In this document: one piece after another, positions 1-5,687 of the stretch
How the letters are laid out: each line of letters starts with the position of its first letter
How positions within the stretch are numbered: the stretch's first letter is position 1
NCBI GenBank assembly: GCA_903854805.1
Contig: CAINXK010000525.1
Location: 1-10,514 of the forward strand
Direction: 5' to 3'
DNA: 10,514 bases
Origin: an uncultured Anaerolineae bacterium
GTDB lineage: Bacteria; Chloroflexota; Anaerolineae; Anaerolineales; Villigracilaceae
Position numbers and translations under genes: made by a program
Notes under the pieces: model-generated
Database searches by the model: none
What the model was told of the DNA's origin: nothing
The model's input: only the letters and a program-made list of their open reading frames with translations

Positions 1-482
1 AACCGTGTCCACATCTCCACCTGGTAGGTAACTGCCAAAATGCCAAAACGCGTTTGGCCTTGAAGAATACCACGCTCAACCCCCTGCAGCAGGCTGAAAG
101 GCAGCGCCACTCCAAATATAATGAACGGAATGGCCGAAGCAGTATTAAAAAAAGACTGCCATAACTGTGAACCCAGTGCGAACACAACCACCAGTAGTAA
201 CCCAAATCCTATTCCAACCCGTTCGGTCCACAGATGAACCCCAGCCAGAGCGGCAAAGTCACCGTCGGCAGTATAAATTGCAGTGTAACGGGCAGTGGTC
301 ATTTGGAGTGGAACTGTAATAAAAGTAACGACGAGTAACAGGGTAACGATCAGCGACAGGTCTGCAAACAGAGCCGGACCGAGCCAGCGGCCAAGGATCA
401 GGTTGTATACATAATTACCTGCATTGACCACAGTCATACTTACCATCAACAGAAGGCTGGCAGATGTAAGGGAACGATTCAT
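1..482 (-). CDS. Polysaccharide/lipid-linked oligosaccharide flippase (Wzx-like), N-terminal part, runs off left edge
   Basis: The minus strand is open from an ATG at 482 to the window edge, giving the first 160 residues of an integral membrane protein. Hydrophobic segments lie at about residues 7-30, 40-60, 90-104 and 117-133. Features typical of the MOP/MVF-type polysaccharide export family are visible: an early NAGNYVYNLILGRWLG stretch (residues 20-35), and a GILQGQTRFG stretch (138-147) at the end of the visible part, resembling the small loop motif these flippases carry. Such proteins move undecaprenyl-linked sugars across the cytoplasmic membrane and are normally 400-500 residues, so about two thirds is missing. 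A GGAG sits 13 bases before the ATG, rather far for a ribosome site. It lies downstream of the glycosyltransferases and of the regulatory cassette. A MATE-like transporter is the main alternative; the surrounding glycan genes favour a flippase. Confidence 0.8.
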   Translation of the reverse strand, partial: MNRSLTSASLLLMVSMTVVNAGNYVYNLILGRWLGPALFADLSLIVTLLLVVTFITVPLQMTTARYTAIYTADGDFAALAGVHLWTERVGIGFGLLLVVVFALGSQLWQSFFNTASAIPFIIFGVALPFSLLQGVERGILQGQTRFGILAVTYQVEMWTR

Positions 483-507
483 GACCTGTTTTTATCTCCA
501 GGAATTC

Positions 508-545
508 TTCCAACGGGAACCCACCCTGGCTTATAAACGTTGGAA
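508..545 (-). other. Inverted repeat between receiver gene and flippase gene
   Basis: TTCCAACG at 508-515 is matched exactly by its reverse complement CGTTGGAA at 538-545, with a 22-base loop. The repeat starts right after the stop codon of the receiver gene and ends about 25 bases before the flippase start. In the minus-strand transcript it would form an 8-base-pair hairpin. No U-run follows it, so it does not look like a standard intrinsic terminator. It could be an mRNA-processing or stabilising stem, an operator, or chance. Confidence 0.4.
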
Positions 546-546
546 T

Positions 547-915
547 TTATGATCGAGTCAAAGCAGCTTCTACAGTGTCGAGCAAGACACGTGAACTGGA
601 TGGCTTGGTCAGGAATGCATGGACACCAATCTGTGCGGCGATGGCAATTTCCTGATCATCCCCACTCGCTGTCAGAATGATGACAGGCAGGCTGATTAGA
701 TTCTGATCCGCACGGATCAGACGCAGCAGACTCAGCCCGTCCATCACTGGCATGGAAAGATCCAAGATCGCAAGCTCAACCAGGGAGTTGCGCAAAATAT
801 CCAGTCCACTTTGTCCATTGGAGGCCAGCAAAACGGTGAAACCAGCCTTCCGCAGAGTGTAACTGAGGATGCGCTGGTTGTTTGGATCATCGTCAATAAT
901 TAGAATTGTAGTCAT
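547..915 (-). CDS. Single-domain response regulator (CheY-like receiver)
   Basis: The 122-residue protein is one complete receiver domain with no output domain. The acidic pocket is D8-D9-D10, the phospho-acceptor is D52 (in ILDLSMPVMDG), the switch threonine is T82 (in ILTAS) and the conserved lysine is K104 (in LTKPSS). All residues needed for phosphorylation are present, so it should take phosphate from a histidine kinase, but no kinase is encoded in this window. It must act by binding a partner. It lies 39 bases downstream of the second STAS gene, at the end of the partner-switching cassette, so the PP2C phosphatase or RsbW-like kinase are plausible targets (inference). In related systems such as HsbR the receiver is fused to the phosphatase; here it is separate. 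No strong Shine-Dalgarno site is visible before the ATG. Confidence 0.92.
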   Translation of the reverse strand: MTTILIIDDDPNNQRILSYTLRKAGFTVLLASNGQSGLDILRNSLVELAILDLSMPVMDGLSLLRLIRADQNLISLPVIILTASGDDQEIAIAAQIGVHAFLTKPSSSRVLLDTVEAALTRS

Positions 916-954
916 GGTTACCCAAAATACCTATCGATCACACCCTAGAAAAAT

Positions 955-1299
955 TTAAAAACCCTTCGGAATGATCTGAGACGCTTCGATGGAAGTGAAG
1001 ACCTGGTCAAACTTGGTCAATTTCAGAATACGAGCGGCGGCCTCCACTTGCGGCCAAATAATCCGCACGTCGCCACCGCCCAGGCGTGTTTTTTTCAGCG
1101 CACTGATCAAAACAGCCAGCCCAGCGGAGTCAATCATCGTGACATTTCCCAAATCAAAAACGATATGGATAATACCATCTTCGATAAATTTATCACACAC
1201 TTTCCTCAAGGCTGGGGAAGCAAACGCATCCAGCCGGCCAGAAAGTGCAATAGAGATTATCTTTATTGTGTACTCTATGGGATCAATTTGCAGAGACAT
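955..1299 (-). CDS. STAS-domain anti-sigma factor antagonist (SpoIIAA/RsbV-like), second copy
   Basis: The 114-residue protein is a single STAS domain. The core strand-turn motif reads MIDSAGLAVL, placing the probable phospho-acceptor at S58 after D57, as in SpoIIAA. SGRLDAFASP (residues 20-29) is the typical N-terminal STAS segment, and the C-terminal part ends with the usual LKLTKFDQVF helix. In partner switching the unphosphorylated form binds the HATPase kinase and frees its target; phosphorylation by the kinase turns it off and a PP2C phosphatase restores it. The gene lies 77 bases after the RsbW-like kinase gene and has a strong Shine-Dalgarno site. It differs from the STAS protein at 3305-3634 in the residue after the phospho-serine (Ala instead of Ser) and shares only modest overall identity with it, so the two may serve different partners. 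Confidence 0.92.
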   Translation of the reverse strand: MSLQIDPIEYTIKIISIALSGRLDAFASPALRKVCDKFIEDGIIHIVFDLGNVTMIDSAGLAVLISALKKTRLGGGDVRIIWPQVEAAARILKLTKFDQVFTSIEASQIIPKGF

Positions 1300-1304
1300 T
1301 AATA

Positions 1305-1310
1305 CTCCTT
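1305..1310 (-). promoter_or_regulatory. Shine-Dalgarno site of the second STAS gene
   Basis: The minus strand reads AAGGAG five bases before the ATG at 1299, a near-perfect ribosome binding site. It fixes the start, and suggests this gene is translated independently of the kinase gene 77 bases upstream. Confidence 0.8.
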
Positions 1311-1376
1311 GAGCAAGTCAGCATTACCAAAAAGAACCGGATAATTAAGATTGAGACCGCAGTATTGTTAGTACAG

Positions 1377-1784
1377 TTAATTAACTTTTTTTCTCAATGT
1401 CCAGATATTCTGGTCACCAGTTCTTTGATATTCCAACGTATCGACCAGCGATTGAATAATTGCCATCCCATAACCACCTTCTGCCAGGCCATCCGGGTCA
1501 GGCATGGAAATGGCATCTAAATCAAGATTGGCAGATTTCCCAGTATCAAAAGTCTGTATTTCCAGCGTATCAGATTTAATACCCAGCCAAACAGTGATTG
1601 ATTGGGTTTGATCACCACCGTATGCATGGTCTACCAGATTAATGAGCAGCTCATGCAGAGCCAATTCACAGCTGCTTATGATCTCTTCTGGAATCTGCAC
1701 TGCAACAAGCGCTGAACGTAATGCATCATCGGCAATGCGAGTGTCCTGGTAAGAAGATGAGATGACAATTTTTTGAGTGGGCAT
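1377..1784 (-). CDS. RsbW-like serine kinase / anti-sigma factor (HATPase_c_2 fold)
   Basis: The 135-residue protein has the GHKL ATPase boxes of the RsbW/SpoIIAB type. The N box covers residues 40-55 with E45, N49, D52 and H53. The G1 box has D80 and G82 in FDTGKS. The G2 box is GGYGMAII (103-110), followed by the family-typical segment with D115 and Y119. Members bind ATP, phosphorylate a STAS antagonist on serine and sequester a sigma factor or another target. Length matches the family. The ATG lies only two bases after the stop of the phosphatase gene and no ribosome site is evident, so translation is probably coupled to the phosphatase. The target cannot be read from the sequence: no sigma factor is encoded nearby. 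Confidence 0.9.
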   Translation of the reverse strand: MPTQKIVISSSYQDTRIADDALRSALVAVQIPEEIISSCELALHELLINLVDHAYGGDQTQSITVWLGIKSDTLEIQTFDTGKSANLDLDAISMPDPDGLAEGGYGMAIIQSLVDTLEYQRTGDQNIWTLRKKVN

Positions 1785-1786
1785 GG

Positions 1787-3280
1787 TTAGATAATTTTCA
1801 GAATGATAAGGGTACGATCATCGTCCTGGGGATGGTTACCCGAGAATAAATTGATCGTGGCGAAAAGCATTTCACTCATTTCCCTGGCGGATTTCTGGCG
1901 CACGGTACCAAAAAAATCTAACAACCGCTCATAACCGAACATTTCGCCACCTGGATCCCGAGATTCCGGAAATCCATCCGTGGCCACAACAAATACATCG
2001 CCAGGAGAAACAGCCAGGCTGTGAGAAGTATAATCATATCCATCGAAGATTCCCACCGGAATATCATGTGCTTCCAGCATGACTGGAGACCCGTTTACCG
2101 GGATGTATAAAATGGGGCTCTGCCCGGCATTACAAAAAGACAAACCTAGCGTAGTCCGATCGAATATTCCGATGAATGCAGTCGTAAACATCCCAACCGT
2201 GGAAAAGTCATCCAGCAAATCAGCATTTAATCTTCTCATCAACTGGTGCGGTTCCGTGAATGGCATATTGCGCGCCGCAGATCGGGCAACCGTACGAGTC
2301 ATACTCATTAACAAAGCCGCCGGCATACCTTTGCCTGTTACATCTCCCACCAAAAAAATTAGAGGCTGACCAGGCAGTGAAACAATGTCAAAAAAATCTC
2401 CTCCAACTTCGAGAGCCGGGCTGGATGTCGCATAAAGATCAGTACCCGGGAAGGATGGTAATTTTTGCGGCAAAAGCGCCGTTTGCACCTGGTTCGCAAG
2501 TCTCATTTCAGTTTCCAACCGGGTGCGGGCCAGGGCTTCCTGCACAAGCATAGCATTTTCAATCTTTGCCCCGGTCTGTCCGGCCAGAGCCTTCGCTAGT
2601 TTTATATCAGGGGAAGTAAAATCACTGGCCTTATTATATACACCCATCGCCGCGAAAATATCATCGCGTACCTGGATGGAGACGATCAGCATGTTACGCA
2701 GATTCGCCGGCAGCAGGTCTGAATTCTTGATAATATTCTGCCGTGGAGTGCTGCGGTAAACGTCCGCCGCAGCGTAAATTTGCTCTTCGGGAAGTGGGAC
2801 CGGACCAACCTGGCGAATGATCACAGGCTGACCAGACTGTATCAGAATGGCAAAAGCTCCTTCAACATCCAGCAGGCGACAAGACTCACTAACCAGCAAA
2901 TCAAAAAGGGCCGGGCTCTCCAGGGGTTGATGGGTGGCCTTACTCAAATCATAAAGCGCAACCAAACGGTCCTGAGTTTCAACCAATGCAGCAGTCAGGC
3001 TTTCAAGTTCGGCCTCATTATTCAGGATGCTGGAAAATAACTCAAGCATCGTCTCAGCAATGGCCTGCCAGAATTCGCCGGACAGACCATAAACTTGGAT
3101 GGTAAGCCCCGATTCCAGACTTGAAACCAGGGATGGGTCTTTGGGCACTCCATCAGCAGGATAAGTGTCGAGTATGATATCGTTTTGAGACAGGCGCACA
3201 CAGGTTGCACCTGCGCGAATACAGACCGAGGCAATCGAATGAAATCTATCCTGCTGATTGGAAAAGGTATCAAAAAACAT
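1787..3280 (-). CDS. GAF-PP2C serine phosphatase (RsbU/SpoIIE-like)
   Basis: The 497-residue protein should dephosphorylate STAS antagonists. Residues 1-83 are an N-terminal region I cannot assign, possibly a degenerate sensor. A probable coiled coil spans about 84-112. A GAF sensor domain spans roughly 116-245. A linker helix (about 246-274, ending in ALLPQKLPS) joins it to a PP2C/SpoIIE domain from about 275 to the end. Metal-binding acidic residues of that domain are visible: D295 in EVGGDFFD, D313 in VGDVTGKGMPAALL, D435 in VATDGFPES and D487/D488 in QDDDRT. No membrane segment is seen, so it is likely cytoplasmic and senses an internal ligand or a protein partner through the GAF. It lies 24 bases after the first STAS gene and two bases before the kinase gene. 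Family assignment is firm; the ligand is unknown. Confidence 0.93.
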   Translation of the reverse strand: MFFDTFSNQQDRFHSIASVCIRAGATCVRLSQNDIILDTYPADGVPKDPSLVSSLESGLTIQVYGLSGEFWQAIAETMLELFSSILNNEAELESLTAALVETQDRLVALYDLSKATHQPLESPALFDLLVSESCRLLDVEGAFAILIQSGQPVIIRQVGPVPLPEEQIYAAADVYRSTPRQNIIKNSDLLPANLRNMLIVSIQVRDDIFAAMGVYNKASDFTSPDIKLAKALAGQTGAKIENAMLVQEALARTRLETEMRLANQVQTALLPQKLPSFPGTDLYATSSPALEVGGDFFDIVSLPGQPLIFLVGDVTGKGMPAALLMSMTRTVARSAARNMPFTEPHQLMRRLNADLLDDFSTVGMFTTAFIGIFDRTTLGLSFCNAGQSPILYIPVNGSPVMLEAHDIPVGIFDGYDYTSHSLAVSPGDVFVVATDGFPESRDPGGEMFGYERLLDFFGTVRQKSAREMSEMLFATINLFSGNHPQDDDRTLIILKII

Positions 3281-3304
3281 GTTCGTTAGTTAGCCAGTTC
3301 GCCA

Positions 3305-3634
3305 TTAACCATTGCAAGCTGACTCTTCGTCAGCATAAATCGAAAAGGCCTTGTCCAGTCTTGTCAGTTCAAAAATTACACGAACTGGCTGCTGAAGCAC
3401 ACACAGCGACAACTCACCACCTTTTTCCCGGCAGTGCTTCAAACCTTGCACCAGTGTTGATAAAGCGGACGAATCAATAAAATTTACTTCGCCCAGATTA
3501 ACAACCAGGTGCATCCGACCAGCTTCAAACTGCTCATTAAACCAGGCCCGCACCGGGGCGACCTCATGAGCGTCGAAACGGCCTTTCAGCTGCAGAATAG
3601 GCGTGTTACCACGAGATGATTTAATAATATCCAT
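3305..3634 (-). CDS. STAS-domain anti-sigma factor antagonist (RsbV-like), first copy
   Basis: The 109-residue protein is a single STAS domain with the classical FIDSSALSTLVQGL motif; D54-S55 corresponds to the Asp-Ser phospho-acceptor pair of SpoIIAA. An N-terminal LKGRFDAHE segment (16-24) and a C-terminal LTRLDKAFSIY segment (90-100) complete the fold. It should be phosphorylated by the RsbW-like kinase and dephosphorylated by the PP2C protein encoded immediately downstream. It is the first gene of the regulatory cassette, 47 bases after the family 4 glycosyltransferase, with AAAGGGAG as ribosome site five bases before its ATG. The Ser-Ser motif is the canonical antagonist form. Of the two STAS proteins, this is the better candidate for the substrate of the adjacent kinase/phosphatase pair, but that ranking is inference. 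Confidence 0.93.
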   Translation of the reverse strand: MDIIKSSRGNTPILQLKGRFDAHEVAPVRAWFNEQFEAGRMHLVVNLGEVNFIDSSALSTLVQGLKHCREKGGELSLCVLQQPVRVIFELTRLDKAFSIYADEESACNG

Positions 3635-3639
3635 GGAAG

Positions 3640-3647
3640 CTCCCTTT
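3640..3647 (-). promoter_or_regulatory. Shine-Dalgarno site of the first STAS gene
   Basis: The minus strand reads AAAGGGAG five bases before the ATG at 3634. This supports the chosen start. I see no clear promoter in the 47-base gap between the glycosyltransferase gene and this gene. Confidence 0.7.
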
Positions 3648-3681
3648 CAATAACCTTGTCGCGTATAAAATTCAAGCTATT

Positions 3682-4869
3682 TTACTTCCGTTTTAATAAT
3701 TGTTGGAAGTGAATGATGTACCAATCTACCACATCACTGATCGGCAAACCATTGGCTGCCAGAAAATTACAAGATCCGATTTCCAATTGGCGCTCAGGGT
3801 GATCGATTACTCGACAAATAGCATCTGCCAGGCTCTTGACGTCTGTCGGCTCAAAAAACTCGCCATCATAACCTTCCTCGAGCACCAGCTCTGCCAGGTC
3901 GCCCAAATTCGGGAGCACCACAGCTTTACCGTAACCACCTGCCTGGTGCAGCACACCCGAGCTGCCGGTCGTGCTTGTATAGGGAAATACAACCACCCAC
4001 GCATCGCCAAAAATCCGAGGCACATCTTCCTCAGAAACATATCCACTAAAATAAATATCTGGAACATGGGCAAACTGAGCCTTGACACCATCCAGGTAAC
4101 CCTTAACATTAGGGCTATCCGTCCCGGCGATCACCAACCTGGCACCGGGGTGCGCGGGCAACAGCATCTCAAAAGCCTGGGCCAAAATTTCCACTTTTTT
4201 GTATGTGCCAAATTTTCCAAACGTCATAATATTCGGCGGGCCAGCAGGCATGGTATTTGGCTGGATATTGGTCGGCTCTTCAAAAGAGCCATGCGGGGCA
4301 AGGATTACATTTTTCGCCCCGTATTTTCCTTCCAATATTTCAACGTACTTGGGTATGGTCACAGCTACCAGGTCTGATGCAAGCAGGAAACGCGTAACGA
4401 TGTTTCCAAACCAACGGATGGCAGCCTCAATCACCGGATTCCCGCCAAATCCAGCCGATTTCAGGTTAACTGTTTCTACGATATTGTGCAAAAGTACCAC
4501 AACCGTGTAACCGGCTTTCTTAACCAACCAGGGTGTCAGCAGTCCGAGCGTAGCTGGGATTTTTTTATCGGCAAAAGATGCAAACTGGATATTAAACAAT
4601 ACGATATCGGGATTCACTTGTCTGACAGCAGCACGGATACGCAAAGCGTTGTTGATTGCCCCGAATTTCCAACAGGGTATCAAACGCACCGGGATCGAAC
4701 CGGTTTCATCCGCAAGCATCAAGGTCTGCCCTTCGGGGAGTTCGTCCACCAACAATATAAGCTCTGTAACACTTTCCACTTTCAAACGTAAGAAACGCAC
4801 AAAATGATATGCATATTCATTCAACGAGCCCTTGGATGGGGGGTGTGTGGTAACCATTGCTATGCGCAT
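3682..4869 (-). CDS. Family 4 glycosyltransferase (GT-B fold) with altered EX7E motif
   Basis: The 395-residue protein has the two-lobed layout of GT4 enzymes. The N-terminal lobe opens with MRIAMVTTHPPSKGSLNEYA and carries H128-N129 in VVVLLHNIVE. The C-terminal lobe has PHGS (192-195), FGKFGTYKKVEIL (217-229) and FSGYVSEEDVP (274-284), then the donor-site region 296-333. The EX7E motif, usually EGFGLPxLEA, here aligns with TGSSGVLHQA (301-310), so both glutamates seem replaced (T301, Q309). E341-type residues follow in FFEPTD. GT4 enzymes transfer a sugar from a nucleotide-sugar to a lipid-linked or glycan acceptor on the cytoplasmic side. It follows the GT2 gene by ten bases and precedes the regulatory cassette. 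Donor and acceptor cannot be predicted. Confidence 0.85.
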   Translation of the reverse strand: MRIAMVTTHPPSKGSLNEYAYHFVRFLRLKVESVTELILLVDELPEGQTLMLADETGSIPVRLIPCWKFGAINNALRIRAAVRQVNPDIVLFNIQFASFADKKIPATLGLLTPWLVKKAGYTVVVLLHNIVETVNLKSAGFGGNPVIEAAIRWFGNIVTRFLLASDLVAVTIPKYVEILEGKYGAKNVILAPHGSFEEPTNIQPNTMPAGPPNIMTFGKFGTYKKVEILAQAFEMLLPAHPGARLVIAGTDSPNVKGYLDGVKAQFAHVPDIYFSGYVSEEDVPRIFGDAWVVVFPYTSTTGSSGVLHQAGGYGKAVVLPNLGDLAELVLEEGYDGEFFEPTDVKSLADAICRVIDHPERQLEIGSCNFLAANGLPISDVVDWYIIHFQQLLKRK

Positions 4870-4875
4870 GTTTCG

Positions 4876-4881
4876 CTCCTT
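4876..4881 (-). promoter_or_regulatory. Shine-Dalgarno site overlapping the upstream stop codon
   Basis: AAGGAG on the minus strand lies six bases before the GT4 start at 4869, and its first two bases are part of the TAA stop (4880-4882) of the GT2 gene. Ribosomes ending one gene are placed directly on the start site of the next, which implies coupled translation of the two glycosyltransferases. Confidence 0.75.
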
Positions 4882-5644
4882 AACGGTAGATACCTTTGAT
4901 ATCGTTCACCCATATCTTGATCAAATCACGCAAAAAACGTTGAACTTCCTTACGCGTATTGACCTTCGAGCCGGGCGCATCAATCCAGGATACGGGAACC
5001 TCAGCAATCTTATATCCAAACTTGTATGCGAGGTAAAGGATTTCAAGATCAAATGAAAATCCCATGATAGTTTGCTTACTATGCAGCTTGTGCGCAGCCT
5101 CCGCAGTATACATCTTAAAACCACACTGGGTATCCTTAACCCCAATGTGCATCACATACTTCACAATTAATCGCAATCCACCACTCAGTATCTTGCGCAG
5201 AAGAGATTTCTTGCCTTCTTCAGCGCCATCCGCTGCCCGTGAGCCAACCGCCACATCGAAACCCTCTTTCTCTAATTTTACAAGGAGTTTTGAGACTTCC
5301 TCAATCGGTGTGGAGTTATCAGCGTCTGCAAAAAGAATATATTTACCGCGTGCTGCCAGCATGCCACGCTGGACCGCATTCCCTTTGCCACCATTTTTAG
5401 GCGCCCTCAATACAATCAAATTTACCAACCCCAATTCCTCACAGAGGCTGGCGGTCTGGTCTTTGGAACCGTCATCAGCAATGAGCAGTTCCCACGCAAA
5501 CCCCAAATCCGAAACGTGTGAGGCAATTGCGCCGATGGAAGCGATAATGCGCTCCTGCTCGTTGTAAGCCGGAATTACGATGGAAAGATGCGGCAGCCCT
5601 GTGAGCGGTGTTATCTTCCAATTAGCATAATTTTCGTATGGCAT
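4880..5644 (-). CDS. Family 2 glycosyltransferase, ALG5/DPM1-like (polyprenyl-phosphate sugar synthase)
   Basis: The 254-residue protein is a complete GT-A domain. Visible motifs are IVIPAYNEQERI (22-33), ADDGSKDQT (56-64), PKNGGKGNAVQRG (82-94), the metal-binding FADADNST (105-112, D107 and D109), VGSRA (133-137), the signature DTQCGFKMYT (161-170) and GFSFDLEILYLA (185-196). DTQCGFK followed by a GxxFDxE segment is typical of dolichyl-phosphate beta-glucosyltransferase (ALG5) and its bacterial relatives, which move glucose or another hexose from a nucleotide-sugar to a polyprenyl phosphate. No C-terminal membrane helices are present, unlike GtrB/ArnC types, so it should be a peripheral cytoplasmic-face enzyme. 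It sits between the PIG-V-like membrane transferase, whose family uses such lipid-phosphate sugars, and a GT4. Glucose or mannose cannot be told apart by eye. Confidence 0.88.
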   Translation of the reverse strand: MPYENYANWKITPLTGLPHLSIVIPAYNEQERIIASIGAIASHVSDLGFAWELLIADDGSKDQTASLCEELGLVNLIVLRAPKNGGKGNAVQRGMLAARGKYILFADADNSTPIEEVSKLLVKLEKEGFDVAVGSRAADGAEEGKKSLLRKILSGGLRLIVKYVMHIGVKDTQCGFKMYTAEAAHKLHSKQTIMGFSFDLEILYLAYKFGYKIAEVPVSWIDAPGSKVNTRKEVQRFLRDLIKIWVNDIKGIYR

Positions 5645-5650
5645 CCCTAT

Positions 5651-5656
5651 CTCCTT
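5651..5656 (-). promoter_or_regulatory. Shine-Dalgarno site of the GT2 gene
   Basis: AAGGAG on the minus strand stands six bases before the ATG at 5644 and fixes that start. It lies in the 43-base gap after the PIG-V-like gene. Confidence 0.75.
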
Positions 5657-5687
5657 ACTATGCGTTATTCAATGCATCAAACGGCAT

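Noticed and set aside
1376..1385. Palindrome GTTAATTAAC at the end of the kinase gene
   Set aside because: It is formed by the last Val-Asn codons and the stop codon, and is AT-rich and short; chance is enough to explain it.
3635..3681. Possible promoter before the regulatory cassette (TTGAAT and TATTGA 17 bases apart)
   Set aside because: Match to consensus is poor, and the -10 element would sit almost on the ribosome site of the first STAS gene, leaving no room for a normal leader.
3700..4377. Plus-strand open frame of 225 codons
   Set aside because: It lies antisense to the well-supported GT4 gene, its translation shows no recognisable motif, and no ribosome site or neighbour supports it.
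5064..5567. Plus-strand open frame of 167 codons
   Set aside because: Antisense to the ALG5/DPM1-like gene, whose catalytic motifs are all intact; the translation is low-complexity Ser/Pro/Arg-rich, as expected of a shadow frame.
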